Shown here piece by piece: positions 18,899 to 28,644 of a DNA stretch of 55,699 nucleotides; within the stretch, counting starts at the first letter, position 1; every line of letters starts with the position of its first letter. Origin of the DNA: Sulfurovum sp. (GTDB lineage Bacteria > Campylobacterota > Campylobacteria > Campylobacterales > Sulfurovaceae). Below the pieces are notes generated by a model. That model ran no database searches, was not told where the DNA came from, and saw only the letters and a program-made list of their open reading frames with translations. The position numbers were made by a program, and so were the translations under genes. The DNA lies in NCBI GenBank assembly GCA_027068485.1, contig JAMOSB010000036.1, positions 1-55,699 of the forward strand, read 5' to 3'.

Positions 18899-20839
18899 CG
18901 CCTCTCGTGCGGTTGTCTCGATGCGTTTGACGATGGAGGGGTCTTCAAGCGTCGAGATATCTTGGGTGATCTCCTCATGCTTTGCAATCGATCGCAAAAT
19001 CCGTCGCATAATCTTCCCTGAGCGGGTCTTAGGCAGTCCAGGGACTTCGATGATATGGTCTGCTTTGGCGATATTACCAATCTCTTGGGCAAGGAGAGCG
19101 TTGATGTGGTTTTTGATATCGGTGTTGATATGCCCCTCTTTGAGTACGATATAGATGAAGATCGACTCCCCTTTGATCTCATGGGGGCGTGCGACGACTG
19201 CGACCTCAGCGACGGAGTCATCTTCATTGACGACCGCTTCGATCTCTGCGGTACCCATACGGTGTCCTGAGACATTGATGACATCATCGACACGCCCCGT
19301 GATGGTGATGTAGCCTGCTTCATCTCGTACGGCACCATCCCCTGAGAAGTAGACGGGTCTGCCCGCTTTGGTTGCGTCACTGAAGTAGGCTTTGGTGTAC
19401 CGCTCAGGATCACCCCAGATGGTGCGTATCATACTTGGCCACGGTTTGGTGATACAGAGTAGCCCTGTCTCTCCTACGGCTTTGGGGGTGCCATCGCTAT
19501 CAATCACCTCTGCCATGATACCAGGGAGTGGGAAGGTGGCACACGCAGGTTTGATAGGGGTCGCCCCAGGGAGTGGTGAGATCATATGTCCCCCCGTCTC
19601 AGTCTGCCACCATGTATCGACAATAGCACAGTGACTCCCCCCTACCGACTCATAGTACCACTTCCACGCAGGAGGGTCGATGGGTTCGCCTACAGTACCG
19701 AGGACTTTGAGAGAGGAGAGGTCATACTTGCTTGGCTCATCCTCTCCCATCTTGTGGAGGACTCTGATGGCAGTAGGTGCGGTGTAGAACTGGGTGATCT
19801 TATGCTCCTCTACCATCTTCCACGCACGCCCTGCGTCAGGGTAGGTCGGTACCCCCTCAAACATCACCGTCGTCGTCCCTGCTGCGAGTGGTCCATAGAT
19901 GATATAGGTATGCCCTGTGATCCAGCCGATATCTGCTGTACACCAGAAGAGATCATCCCCTTTGACATCAAAGACCCACTCCATACTCATCTGAGCCCAG
20001 AGGATATAGCCTGCGGTGGTGTGTTGTACCCCTTTGGGTTTGCCTGTACTTCCACTGGTGTAGAGTAAGAAGAGGGGGTCTTCACTCTCCATCGGCTCAA
20101 AGGGGCAGACGGTAGAGTGGTGAGCGATGAGGTCATTGTAGCACTTGTCTCGCCCCTCTACCCAGTTGATCTCCTCATGGTTTCGTTTGACCACGAGGAC
20201 AGAGGAGACTGCTGTAGAGCCAGACTCTAAGGCATTATCGACAACGGACTTGAGCATATAGGGTTTGCCTTTGCGGTAGGCACCATCTGCGGTGATGACG
20301 ACTTTGGCTCCAGCATCCTCTATCCTATCTCGTAGTGCCTCTGCGGAGAAGCCTCCAAAGACGATAGAGTGGATCGCTCCGATTCTAGCACACGCGAGCA
20401 TCGCATAGGCAGACTCTGGGATCATTGGCATATAGAGGACGACGCGATCACCTTTTGCTACCCCTAGCTCCTCTTTGAGTAGGTTTGCCATCTGGTTGAC
20501 GCGTTGGGAGAGTTGTGCGTAGGAGATATGCTCTACCTCCCCTCTATCCCCCTCAAAGAGGATCGCTGTTTTGTCTGCTTGGGTCGCAAGGTGTCGGTCG
20601 ATACACTGGTTGGATACATTAAGTTGACCTTTGGTAAACCACTCATAGAAGGGGGCTTTACTCTCATCGAGTACCTTCTCATAGGGGCTAAGCCACTCGA
20701 TCTTCTCATCAGCAAAGCCTCGCCAAAAGCCCTCATAGTCCTCTAGGGCTTGGTTTTGTAGTCTCCAGTAGGCATCCATACTATTGACTCTAGCCTCTTG
20801 GCTGAAGTTGGGATTTGGGGGGAATATCTCTCGTGTCAT
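18896..20839 (-). CDS. acs: Acetyl-CoA synthetase
   Basis: Activates acetate to acetyl-CoA through acetyl-AMP. With ATG 20839, preceded by AAGGAGAA, the protein has 647 residues, the usual Acs length. It contains the P-loop [11 protein letters not shown], the A4-A5 region [10 protein letters not shown], the hinge region [14 protein letters not shown] and the C-terminal acetylatable lysine motif [11 protein letters not shown]. It is a single-gene unit with its own promoter. A longer frame reaching 20911 runs through the promoter and is not used. Confidence 0.96.
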   Translation of the reverse strand: MTREIFPPNPNFSQEARVNSMDAYWRLQNQALEDYEGFWRGFADEKIEWLSPYEKVLDESKAPFYEWFTKGQLNVSNQCIDRHLATQADKTAILFEGDRGEVEHISYAQLSQRVNQMANLLKEELGVAKGDRVVLYMPMIPESAYAMLACARIGAIHSIVFGGFSAEALRDRIEDAGAKVVITADGAYRKGKPYMLKSVVDNALESGSTAVSSVLVVKRNHEEINWVEGRDKCYNDLIAHHSTVCPFEPMESEDPLFLLYTSGSTGKPKGVQHTTAGYILWAQMSMEWVFDVKGDDLFWCTADIGWITGHTYIIYGPLAAGTTTVMFEGVPTYPDAGRAWKMVEEHKITQFYTAPTAIRVLHKMGEDEPSKYDLSSLKVLGTVGEPIDPPAWKWYYESVGGSHCAIVDTWWQTETGGHMISPLPGATPIKPACATFPLPGIMAEVIDSDGTPKAVGETGLLCITKPWPSMIRTIWGDPERYTKAYFSDATKAGRPVYFSGDGAVRDEAGYITITGRVDDVINVSGHRMGTAEIEAVVNEDDSVAEVAVVARPHEIKGESIFIYIVLKEGHINTDIKNHINALLAQEIGNIAKADHIIEVPGLPKTRSGKIMRRILRSIAKHEEITQDISTLEDPSIVKRIETTAREA

Positions 20840-20868
20840 AGGGTTCTCCTTGGGTGATAATATCAGTA

Positions 20869-20877
20869 AGTGTAGCA
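20869..20877 (-). promoter_or_regulatory. Extended -10 of acs
   Basis: TGCTACACT on the reverse strand places transcription start about 22 bases before ATG 20839. The perfect inverted repeat at 20908-20936 lies immediately upstream, where an activator or operator site would sit. Confidence 0.5.
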
Positions 20878-20907
20878 TAGTTTTTTGGAAATCTACTACA
20901 AGACAAG

Positions 20908-20936
20908 ACAAATAGGAGTGAAAAACTCCTATTTGT
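20908..20936. repeat. Perfect 12-bp inverted repeat between hpt and acs
   Basis: ACAAATAGGAGT and ACTCCTATTTGT are perfect complements around a GAAAA loop. In RNA this is a strong hairpin that could end the hpt transcript; in DNA it sits about 30 bases upstream of the acs -10. There is no T run. Confidence 0.6.
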
Positions 20937-20975
20937 TACGGGGTGATAAAATACGGATAGATAGAGGCTATAAGA

Positions 20976-21281
20976 TTAGTGTGCAAGAGCCTCTAGCTCT
21001 AGGGCAAGTTTACTATAGGTGTGTTGATACTCAAAAGGGGCTTGCTCTCTCGCGTGTGCTTCAAGCTCTTTGGCAAGAGAGGCTATCACCTCTAGCTGGA
21101 GATTGGCGGCACTCCCTTTGATGGCGTGTGATGCCTCTACTATTGCTTCAAATGCATGCGTCTCAATCGCCTTTTCAAGGTGTTGCATCTGGAGGGTTGC
21201 ATCCTCCTGAAACGCCTCTACAATCATCCTCACATCCTCTACTTCAAATCCCAATGCCTTCGCAATCGCTTCTAGTGTCAT
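20976..21281 (-). CDS. Stand-alone Hpt (histidine phosphotransfer) protein
   Basis: A 101-residue four-helix Hpt domain with the phospho-accepting motif HAIKGSAANL near residues 67-76. It would relay phosphate between a hybrid kinase and a response regulator, but neither is encoded nearby. AAGGAAA precedes ATG 21281 and TGCTATACT on the reverse strand (TATACT at 21314-21319) is a likely -10. A second, membrane-anchored Hpt protein is encoded at 30621-31091. Confidence 0.8.
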   Translation of the reverse strand: MTLEAIAKALGFEVEDVRMIVEAFQEDATLQMQHLEKAIETHAFEAIVEASHAIKGSAANLQLEVIASLAKELEAHAREQAPFEYQHTYSKLALELEALAH

Positions 21282-21470
21282 GCTTTTCCTTTATAGATGG
21301 TATATAGAGTTGAAGTATAGCAAAGTGATTTTGGATTGTAAAGTGAACTAATCTCTGATACAACCATCTTTGAGACTATACGCCCTTTGTAGGGGCATCT
21401 TCAATGCCTTTTTAATCTCAAATAAGATAAAATAAGATGAATTTATACTTATTAAAAGGCTCTTTTTCTT

Positions 21471-22523
21471 ATGATCGTTCCTATAGCACTTACCGATACC
21501 GCCCCTATAACTTATGATATTACTATCGATAGACTCCCTAACCTTACTTTTGATACCAAAGTGGTCATCGTCACCAATCCTACCGTCGCAGGCTACCATT
21601 TAGAGCGACTCCTTGCCCATATCACCGCAACACAGCTAGAGGTGGTAAGTATCCCTGATGGGGAACAGTATAAGACCCTTGCGACCGTGGAGGGGATACT
21701 CAATGCACTCTTTGAGTACAAACTCGACCGCAAATCACTTCTCATCGCCTTTGGTGGGGGGGTGATAGGGGATATGACGGGCTTTACAGCAAGCCTCTAT
21801 CAGCGAGGGATCGACTTTATCCAGATCCCTACCACACTCCTCTCGCAAGTCGATGCGAGTGTCGGAGGCAAGACAGGGGTCAACAACGCCTACGGAAAGA
21901 ACCTTGTCGGGGCATTCTATCAGCCCAAAGCAGTCTATATCGATCCTGCGTTTCTTCAGACGCTTCCCCCTCGTGAGTTTGCTGCGGGAATTGCGGAGAT
22001 CGTCAAGATGGCGGTGATGTTTGATCGGGAGTACTTCACCTTTCTAGGCAATGCCGACTTTGGAGATGAGGCGATACTCAAAGAGGTGATTCGTCGCAGT
22101 GTAGAGCTCAAAGCGTGGGTCGTCAACCAAGATGAGAAAGAGGCGGGGATCCGTGCAGTACTCAACTACGGGCATACCTTTGGGCATGTCATCGAGAATG
22201 AGACGAACTACACCACTTACCTCCATGGGGAGGCGGTCGCCATTGGGATGGTGATGGCAAATGCCTTAGCGGTGGAGCTAGGACTCTTTAGTGTGGAGGA
22301 GGCGGAGCGTGTCGAAGGACTCCTTACGCGTGTGGGACTCCCTACCACCTATGCCATCGCTGATGTCGATAGCTTCTACGAACACTTCTTTTTGGATAAG
22401 AAGAGTGCGAGGGGGAGTATCAAGTTTATCCTTCCAGATGGGATGGGGGGACACACCATCGTCTCAGATAGTGATGCCTCAGTCGTCAAGAAGGTGTTGC
22501 GTCAGTTTGGAGCGTCTCAATGA
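21471..22523 (+). CDS. aroB: 3-dehydroquinate synthase
   Basis: Second enzyme of the shikimate pathway, converting DAHP to 3-dehydroquinate with NAD and a metal. The 350-residue protein contains the nucleotide-binding FGGGVIGDMTGF, the IPTTLLSQVDASVGGKTGVN segment region, and metal-binding residues in NYGHTFGHVIE and HGEAVAIGM. It opens a tightly overlapping series: its TGA shares bases with the mscS ATG. AAAAGG precedes ATG 21471. Confidence 0.95.
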   Translation: MIVPIALTDTAPITYDITIDRLPNLTFDTKVVIVTNPTVAGYHLERLLAHITATQLEVVSIPDGEQYKTLATVEGILNALFEYKLDRKSLLIAFGGGVIGDMTGFTASLYQRGIDFIQIPTTLLSQVDASVGGKTGVNNAYGKNLVGAFYQPKAVYIDPAFLQTLPPREFAAGIAEIVKMAVMFDREYFTFLGNADFGDEAILKEVIRRSVELKAWVVNQDEKEAGIRAVLNYGHTFGHVIENETNYTTYLHGEAVAIGMVMANALAVELGLFSVEEAERVEGLLTRVGLPTTYAIADVDSFYEHFFLDKKSARGSIKFILPDGMGGHTIVSDSDASVVKKVLRQFGASQ

Positions 22524-24172
22524 TGCGTGGCGTACTCTTGGGGGTGTGGCTGATGCTCTCTGTGGCGATGGCACTCCCGATAGAGTCTAATAGTACGACC
22601 CCACTCCCTGCCAAAGCCGAACGCAACAGCTCTGAGATACTTAAGCAGACCGAGGTACTCCTCAGCGAACAGACCCTACTTGACCAAGCGCTCAAAGAGA
22701 ACAACATCTGGTCAAAAATCTACAGCAACTACCACACCTACAAAGAGCTAGAGAGAGAGAAACGGCAACTCGATACACTTATCCAACGCTATAGACAGAA
22801 GTACACCCTCTCTACCAAAGAGAAAGCCTACCTAACCGAGCAGGAGCGTAAACGCACCACGCTTATTGGGAAGCTACAGCTCCTCAAAGACTACAAAGAG
22901 GACCCCTTCAAGAAACTGCTAATGCCTCCGCATATCGAAGAGGCTCCTGTCGTGGAGAACCCTATCGCAGTCATCGCAGCCCTCTCCTACCAAGAGAAAC
23001 TCGAATCCAATAAAGAGGAGTATAGCAACCGCTACAACTCTCTCACGCGTATCCTCTCCAAGCTTCAAGCCAAAGAGGTAGTGTTGCGTGAACTCCTACG
23101 GCTCCACCCGACCAATAGCCTCTATCAGAGCATCTATGATGATGTCAAAGATCAGATTGAGACCTTTATCCCCGTTGTAGAGATCTTCAAGACGACCAAA
23201 AATGTCTATATGAAGAAGATCGATGAGCTAGAGCTTGATTTGACCAATGCTATCAAGCGGGAGATGGAGAAGGCGACGACGATTGGGGTGATTATCCTCT
23301 TGTTTATTATCTTGCTTCTTTTGGTGAAGTATCTGGTGCGTCGCTATATGGCGGATGCCGAACGCTACTACACCATCAACAAAGCGATCAACTTCTCCTT
23401 TGTGACGGTGTTGGTGATTACGCTCCTCTTCTTCTATATCGAAAATGTCAGCTACCTTGTGACCATCTTGGGGTTTGCCTCTGCGGGTATCGCCATCGCG
23501 ATGAAGGATTGGTTTATGTCCTTGATGGGGTGGCTTGCGATACTCATCGGGGGGACAGTACGGGTCGGTGATCGTGTGAAGTTTGTCAAAGATGGGGTGG
23601 AGTATGTGGGGGATATCGTCGATATCTCTCTGTTGCGTATGACGATGCAGGAGGATGTGACTCTCACCACTGTGATGCGTAACCACCGAGCAGGGCGTAT
23701 CATCTTTATTCCCAATAACTTTGTCTTCACCGATATGATCGCCAACTACTCCCACGCAGGGATCAAAACCGTATGGGATGGGATAGACTTTATGGTGACT
23801 TTTGATTCGGACTTGAAAAAGGCTGCGGCGATCGCCAAAGAGGTGACGAAGAAGTACTCTAAAGGTTATACCGATATCACCCGAAAACAGCTCAATAAGA
23901 TGCGTAGTCAATACCATATTAAAAACACCAATGTTGAACCGCGTATCTTGACCTTTATTGAGCCGTATGGGATGAAGGTGAGTGCGTGGTATCTCACCAA
24001 CTCCTATGCGACCTTGACACTGCGGAGTACCATCTCTGCGGAGATTATCGCACGGATACAGGAGGAGGAGAGTATCTCCCTCGCCTTCCCAACCCAATCG
24101 CTCTATCTCAATAGACACCCCTCTACACCGCCTGTGCTAGAGGAGTCCACCCCAACAGGAGCTACACTATGA
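22520..24172 (+). CDS. MscS-family mechanosensitive channel
   Basis: Tension-gated inner-membrane channel. The 550-residue protein starts with a signal peptide, then has a long coiled-coil periplasmic domain (about 40-245), membrane segments near 250-350, and the MscS pore/beta domain: GFASAGIAIAMKDWF (pore helix) followed by GWLAILIGGTVRVGDRV. It is larger than E. coli MscS (286) because of the N-terminal extension, like MscK- or YbiO-type proteins. It overlaps aroB by four bases (ATGA) and mtaB by four bases. Confidence 0.88.
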   Translation: MMRGVLLGVWLMLSVAMALPIESNSTTPLPAKAERNSSEILKQTEVLLSEQTLLDQALKENNIWSKIYSNYHTYKELEREKRQLDTLIQRYRQKYTLSTKEKAYLTEQERKRTTLIGKLQLLKDYKEDPFKKLLMPPHIEEAPVVENPIAVIAALSYQEKLESNKEEYSNRYNSLTRILSKLQAKEVVLRELLRLHPTNSLYQSIYDDVKDQIETFIPVVEIFKTTKNVYMKKIDELELDLTNAIKREMEKATTIGVIILLFIILLLLVKYLVRRYMADAERYYTINKAINFSFVTVLVITLLFFYIENVSYLVTILGFASAGIAIAMKDWFMSLMGWLAILIGGTVRVGDRVKFVKDGVEYVGDIVDISLLRMTMQEDVTLTTVMRNHRAGRIIFIPNNFVFTDMIANYSHAGIKTVWDGIDFMVTFDSDLKKAAAIAKEVTKKYSKGYTDITRKQLNKMRSQYHIKNTNVEPRILTFIEPYGMKVSAWYLTNSYATLTLRSTISAEIIARIQEEESISLAFPTQSLYLNRHPSTPPVLEESTPTGATL

Positions 24173-25416
24173 AACAGGTCTACTTCAAAACCTTCGGGTG
24201 CCGTACCAATCAGTTTGATACCCAAGTGATGATCTCAAAACTACGGGAGTTTCGACTCGCTACCGATGAGACACAAGCGGATATTATCGTGGTCAACTCC
24301 TGTACTGTGACCAATGGAGCGGACTCCTCTGTCCGCAACTATATCGCCTCTATCCAACGCAAAAACCCCCACGCCAAGGTGATCCTTGCAGGGTGTGGCT
24401 CACACTCCAAAGGGGAGTCCCTCTTTGCCTCTAAGCGGGTCTTTGGGGTGATGGGACACTCTGAAAAGGAGAAGATCAACACCATCTTGCAGTATGAAGA
24501 GCCTTTTTATCAGATAGGGGATCTTGAGCATATCGATACCACTATCGTGGAGAACTTTGTAGGGAAGAGTCGGGCGTTTATCAAGATACAAGAGGGGTGC
24601 GACTTCGCCTGCTCTTACTGTATCATCCCTGCGGTACGAGGGGGAGCGAGATCACACCAAGAGGAGACGATTCTTGCCCAAGTGAGTAAGCTTGCGAGCA
24701 ACGGCTATGGGGAGTTTATCCTCACAGGTACCAATGTGGGAAGCTACGGCAAAGATCGCAACACCTCCATCGCACAGCTCCTTGCTAAGATGAGTCAGAT
24801 ACGAGGGGTGCGTCGTATCCGTCTGGGGAGTCTTGAGCCGATACAGATCGATGAGCCACTCCTTGAGCTACTCGATGAGCCGTGGATGGCGAAGCATCTC
24901 CATATCGCTCTCCAGCACACCGCTGATAAGATGCTAGAGTTGATGAACCGTCGCAACCGATACAGAGAAGACTATCGACTCTTTCATCGTCTAGCCGACA
25001 AAGGCTACGCCTTGGGGACAGACTTCATCGTAGGACACCCTGGAGAGGATGAGGTGGCATGGGCAGAGGCGATGGAGCGGGTCAGAGAGCTACCCTTGAC
25101 CCATATCCACGCCTTCTCCTACTCCAAACGAGACAACACCGCCTCAGCAACGATGCGAGAGGAGGTGCGTGGTGATATTGCCAAAGCCCGTCACCACGAA
25201 CTCACTGCCCTCATCAAAGCCAAAAACTACGCCTTTAGACGCACCCACACCACAGGGCTAGAGGTGCTACTAGAGAGTGGTAAGGAGGGGGTCTACTATG
25301 GACTCGATCAGTACTTCAACCGTGTGGAGGTGCGGAGTGAAGAGGATCTGCGTGCCAACTGGGTAGAGCTCAATCAACTGGAGGTGAGTGATGAAAAAAA
25401 CCAAGCTCTCCTTTAA
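24169..25416 (+). CDS. mtaB: tRNA t6A37 methylthiotransferase MtaB
   Basis: Radical-SAM enzyme that adds a methylthio group to t6A37 of tRNA. The 415-residue protein has the N-terminal UPF0004 domain with cluster cysteines in FGCRTNQFD, NSCTVTN and AGCGSH, and the radical-SAM CxxxCxxC in CDFACSYC near residues 144-151. The KTFGCRTNQFD start and lack of a MiaB-type extended tail favour MtaB over MiaB or RimO. It overlaps mscS by four bases and the ftsH-like gene by 26. Confidence 0.88.
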   Translation: MKQVYFKTFGCRTNQFDTQVMISKLREFRLATDETQADIIVVNSCTVTNGADSSVRNYIASIQRKNPHAKVILAGCGSHSKGESLFASKRVFGVMGHSEKEKINTILQYEEPFYQIGDLEHIDTTIVENFVGKSRAFIKIQEGCDFACSYCIIPAVRGGARSHQEETILAQVSKLASNGYGEFILTGTNVGSYGKDRNTSIAQLLAKMSQIRGVRRIRLGSLEPIQIDEPLLELLDEPWMAKHLHIALQHTADKMLELMNRRNRYREDYRLFHRLADKGYALGTDFIVGHPGEDEVAWAEAMERVRELPLTHIHAFSYSKRDNTASATMREEVRGDIAKARHHELTALIKAKNYAFRRTHTTGLEVLLESGKEGVYYGLDQYFNRVEVRSEEDLRANWVELNQLEVSDEKNQALL

Positions 25417-27064
25417 TCGTCGTACGCTAAGTGATAAGAGCCTCAAGGTGATTGTGGGACTCTTTGTGGTGCTTGTGGTGCTATTACTCTTTGGGGTGAT
25501 GCGTCAGGAGACCCCCCTTATCACCCATAGCAAAGCCAATGAACTCTATAGTCAAGAGCTGATAGAGCGGGTGGTTGTCGATGGGGAGTATATCTACCTA
25601 GAGACGCTAGAGGGGGAGTATAAGATCTACAAAAATGCGATCAATAAGACCGCGTTTTTTACCAAGTACCCTGTAGAGGTACGCGAAGGGAGTGAGGGGT
25701 GGTATGAGGTCGCCTCTTTGGTGATACTGGTACTCTCATTGCTCTTTTTGTTTCGTTTTATGAAGCAGAGCCGTACCCAGCAGATCGAGGAGATCCGTGC
25801 CTCACGGGTCGAGGAGCGTGAGAGCTATGAGTCGATAGAGGCACTCACCTCTCATGTCACCTTCGAGGATGTCGCAGGGATCAAGGATGTCAAGGTGGAG
25901 TTAGAGGAGATCATCGACTTTCTACGCGACCCAAAGAAGTATCAAGCGATGGATATCCGCCTACCTAAAGGGGTACTGCTTGTAGGTCCTCCCGGGGTCG
26001 GAAAGACGCTTATCTCCAAAGCAGTAGCAGGGGAGGCACAGGTACCGTTCTTCTATCAGAGTGGTGCGTCATTTGTCCATATCTATGTAGGGATGGGAGC
26101 CAAGCGGGTGAGTGAACTCTTCAAAAAAGCCAAACAGATGGCTCCGAGTATTATCTTTATCGATGAGATTGACGCGGTAGGCAAGAGCCGTGGAGAGTTT
26201 CGTAATGATGAGCGAGAAGCGACACTCAACCAGCTCCTCACTGAGATGGATGGGTTTGAGGAGAGTTCGGGGGTGATTGTCATCGGGGCGACCAACAAGA
26301 TTGAGATACTCGATGAGGCGTTGCTGAGAGCGGGGCGGTTTGACCGTCGTATCCATATCTCGCTCCCTGATCTAGAAGAGCGTGCCAAGACCCTCGCACT
26401 CTATCTCGCACACAAGCCCCATGAGGTCGATATCCCAAAGGTGGCACGCATGACAGTGGGCTTCAACTCCGCTGCACTCGATACACTCACCAATGAAGCA
26501 GCGATCTATGCGATGCGTATCGGGCGTAATCGTGTCTTGACAGCGGACTTTGAAGCGGTCAAAGAGAAGGTACTCCTCGGACAGCTCAAGATCTCGACCT
26601 TTAGTGATGAGGAGCGGGAGATCCAAGCAGTCTACCAAGGAGCCAAAGCGTTGATCGCGACATGGACAGATGTGGAGTTTGAGAAGATCGGTATCGTTAC
26701 GAGTCGTCTAGTAGAGCAAGATCATGAGATACTCTCACGCAGTCAAGTCCTCAATCGTATCAAGGTACACCTTGCAGGGAGTGTGGCGACGCGTATGGTC
26801 TACAGTGAGCAGTTTAGCAATGCGAGCAAAGATATCGCCAAAGCCAAAGAGCTAGCAACCAAGCTGATCTATGAGTATGCGATGGGAGAGAACTTTGTGG
26901 TGAAGATGGGAGAGGAGGGGGCAGTACTCGAAGAGGCACAAGCCGATGTTGTCTCGATCCTTGAGAAGCTGAATGAACCCCGACGGGAGATTTCCAACCG
27001 TCTGATGCTTCAAGAGAGTATCACGAGTGAAGAGACACGGGAGATCTTGCGTGCGATATTTTAG
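25391..27064 (+). CDS. FtsH-like AAA ATPase lacking the protease zinc motif
   Basis: Membrane-anchored AAA protein of 557 residues with the FtsH architecture: an N-terminal membrane helix (about 20-37), a short periplasmic loop, a second helix (about 107-125), and an AAA module with Walker A GPPGVGKT near 200-207, Walker B IIFIDEIDAVG and the second region of homology ending LLRAGRFDRR. The expected HEAGH zinc site of the M41 domain reads YQGAK at 415-419, so His, Glu and His are all replaced. It should therefore unfold or chaperone rather than cut. ATG 25391 is used, with GAGGTGAG upstream. From memory, Helicobacter pylori has the same order aroB-mscS-mtaB-ftsH-like. Confidence 0.85.
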   Translation: MKKTKLSFNRRTLSDKSLKVIVGLFVVLVVLLLFGVMRQETPLITHSKANELYSQELIERVVVDGEYIYLETLEGEYKIYKNAINKTAFFTKYPVEVREGSEGWYEVASLVILVLSLLFLFRFMKQSRTQQIEEIRASRVEERESYESIEALTSHVTFEDVAGIKDVKVELEEIIDFLRDPKKYQAMDIRLPKGVLLVGPPGVGKTLISKAVAGEAQVPFFYQSGASFVHIYVGMGAKRVSELFKKAKQMAPSIIFIDEIDAVGKSRGEFRNDEREATLNQLLTEMDGFEESSGVIVIGATNKIEILDEALLRAGRFDRRIHISLPDLEERAKTLALYLAHKPHEVDIPKVARMTVGFNSAALDTLTNEAAIYAMRIGRNRVLTADFEAVKEKVLLGQLKISTFSDEEREIQAVYQGAKALIATWTDVEFEKIGIVTSRLVEQDHEILSRSQVLNRIKVHLAGSVATRMVYSEQFSNASKDIAKAKELATKLIYEYAMGENFVVKMGEEGAVLEEAQADVVSILEKLNEPRREISNRLMLQESITSEETREILRAIF

Positions 27065-27572
27065 TGGATTCTCCCTTGTGGGGGAGTCAGAACTCTTTGA
27101 ACCGTATCTCTGCTCTGGTGACTTGGTGGTCGCGGGATTTAGCCATGGAGCCCAGCAGGCATTTGAGTATGCCTATGCGAGTCAGGAGCGGATCGATCGG
27201 TTGATTCTGCTCTCTCCTGCGTTTTTCCAGACGCAGAAGCCTAGTTTTGTGCGGACACAGCTTCGCTACTTTGAGGCGGGGAGAGAGGCGTATATCGCTC
27301 AGTTTCTTGCCAATGTCGCCTACCCTGCCACCGACACACTCCAACGCTACCTCCAAGTAGGTAGCACGACGGCACTGCGTGACCTGCTCACCTACCGCTG
27401 GGAGGAGCCAAAGCTCCACACCCTCCTAGCACGCGGTACAACCATAGAGGTCTTTTTGGGGCAAGAGGATAAGATTGTTGATGCTTCTGAGGCATTTGCC
27501 TTCTTCTCCGCGCTTGTTCCGACCTATCTTATCAAAGGTGCTGGACACCTCCTAAAGGCAACCCATGCGTAA
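27051..27572 (+). CDS. bioV: BioV-like pimeloyl-ACP methyl ester esterase
   Basis: Small alpha/beta hydrolase of 173 residues. Candidate catalytic triad: Ser31 in GFSHG, Asp140 (GQED) or Asp144, and His166 in GAGHLLK. Its small size and the N-terminal RYFSGFSL segment fit the BioV esterase described in Helicobacter, which releases pimeloyl-ACP for biotin synthesis and replaces BioH. The presence of bioC at the left edge supports this. The start is GTG 27051, inside the end of the ftsH-like gene (14-base overlap). It overlaps truD by eight bases. A generic lipase-like role cannot be excluded. Confidence 0.68.
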   Translation: MRYFSGFSLVGESELFEPYLCSGDLVVAGFSHGAQQAFEYAYASQERIDRLILLSPAFFQTQKPSFVRTQLRYFEAGREAYIAQFLANVAYPATDTLQRYLQVGSTTALRDLLTYRWEEPKLHTLLARGTTIEVFLGQEDKIVDASEAFAFFSALVPTYLIKGAGHLLKATHA

Positions 27573-28644
27573 CACACCACGACTCTATCCATTTAATGTC
27601 AGCAACTCATTTCACTTCAACTCTAGCCCTAGAGACTTCACCGTGGAGGAGATCCCTCTCTATGAGTTTACAGGGGAGGGGGAGCATCTCGTACTCAAAG
27701 TACGCAAAAAAGAGATGACCACTTGGGAGATGCTCGATGTTCTCTCCAACCATGTCGGTATCCGCCGTAGGGATATGGGCTACGCAGGACTCAAAGATAA
27801 ACATGCCATGACGATACAGTATATCTCTCTGCCTGCGAAGTTTGAGGCGAAGCTTGAGGCGTTTAGTCATGAGAAGATCAAAATACTAGAGCAGACACGG
27901 CACAATAACAAACTCCGCGTTGGACACCTCAAAGGTAACCGCTTCTCTATCCGTCTCAAAAAGGTACTAGGAGTACAAAAAGAGAAACTCGACTCCATGA
28001 TGAAGTGGATTGAAGCCAATGGTCTTCCAAACTACTTTGGGAATCAACGCTTTGGAACCGATGGCAACAACTGGGTCGATGGTAAACGCCTCATCGAGGG
28101 TACGCTCAAGATACGCGACAGAAAGACCAAAGAGTTCTTGATGGGGTCGTATCAGAGCTATCTCTTTAATGGGTGGTTGAGTCGACGCATGGCGCTAAAC
28201 CAACTCATCGATAAGTTCTCTCAAGCCCAGACAGAGGAGCTTCTCAAGCTCCCTGAAGGCTCTCTTGATGGGGTCAAAGAGCAACCCCACTTCTTTAAGC
28301 TTCTCAAAGGGGATGTGATGATGCACTACCCCTATGGACGACTCTTTGAGGTGGAAGAACTCGCGAGTGAGGCGGAGCGGTTTGCCTCAGGGGATATCGC
28401 ACCAACGGGGCTACTAAGTGGGAGTCGCGTAAGTGAAGCGACCCATGTCGCAGGACTCCTTGAAGCCCCATTTGTCGAAGCGATGAAGCTCAATGGAGCA
28501 AGACGCTACGCATGGATATGGGTCACAGATATCACAACACACTATGTGGAGGAGAAGGCACACTATGAGCTGAAGTTTTCGCTTCCTAAGGGGTGCTACG
28601 CGACCAATCTCTTGGATCTCCTACGGGGCAAAGCAGAAGATTAG
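27565..28644 (+). CDS. truD: tRNA pseudouridine(13) synthase TruD
   Basis: Isomerises U13 of tRNA-Glu to pseudouridine. The 359-residue protein carries the TruD signature GYAGLKDKHAMT with catalytic Asp78, and NYFGNQRFG near 153-161. It is the last gene of the aroB-to-truD overlapping series and ends by sharing four bases with the stop of mltD on the other strand. Confidence 0.94.
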   Translation: MRNTPRLYPFNVSNSFHFNSSPRDFTVEEIPLYEFTGEGEHLVLKVRKKEMTTWEMLDVLSNHVGIRRRDMGYAGLKDKHAMTIQYISLPAKFEAKLEAFSHEKIKILEQTRHNNKLRVGHLKGNRFSIRLKKVLGVQKEKLDSMMKWIEANGLPNYFGNQRFGTDGNNWVDGKRLIEGTLKIRDRKTKEFLMGSYQSYLFNGWLSRRMALNQLIDKFSQAQTEELLKLPEGSLDGVKEQPHFFKLLKGDVMMHYPYGRLFEVEELASEAERFASGDIAPTGLLSGSRVSEATHVAGLLEAPFVEAMKLNGARRYAWIWVTDITTHYVEEKAHYELKFSLPKGCYATNLLDLLRGKAED

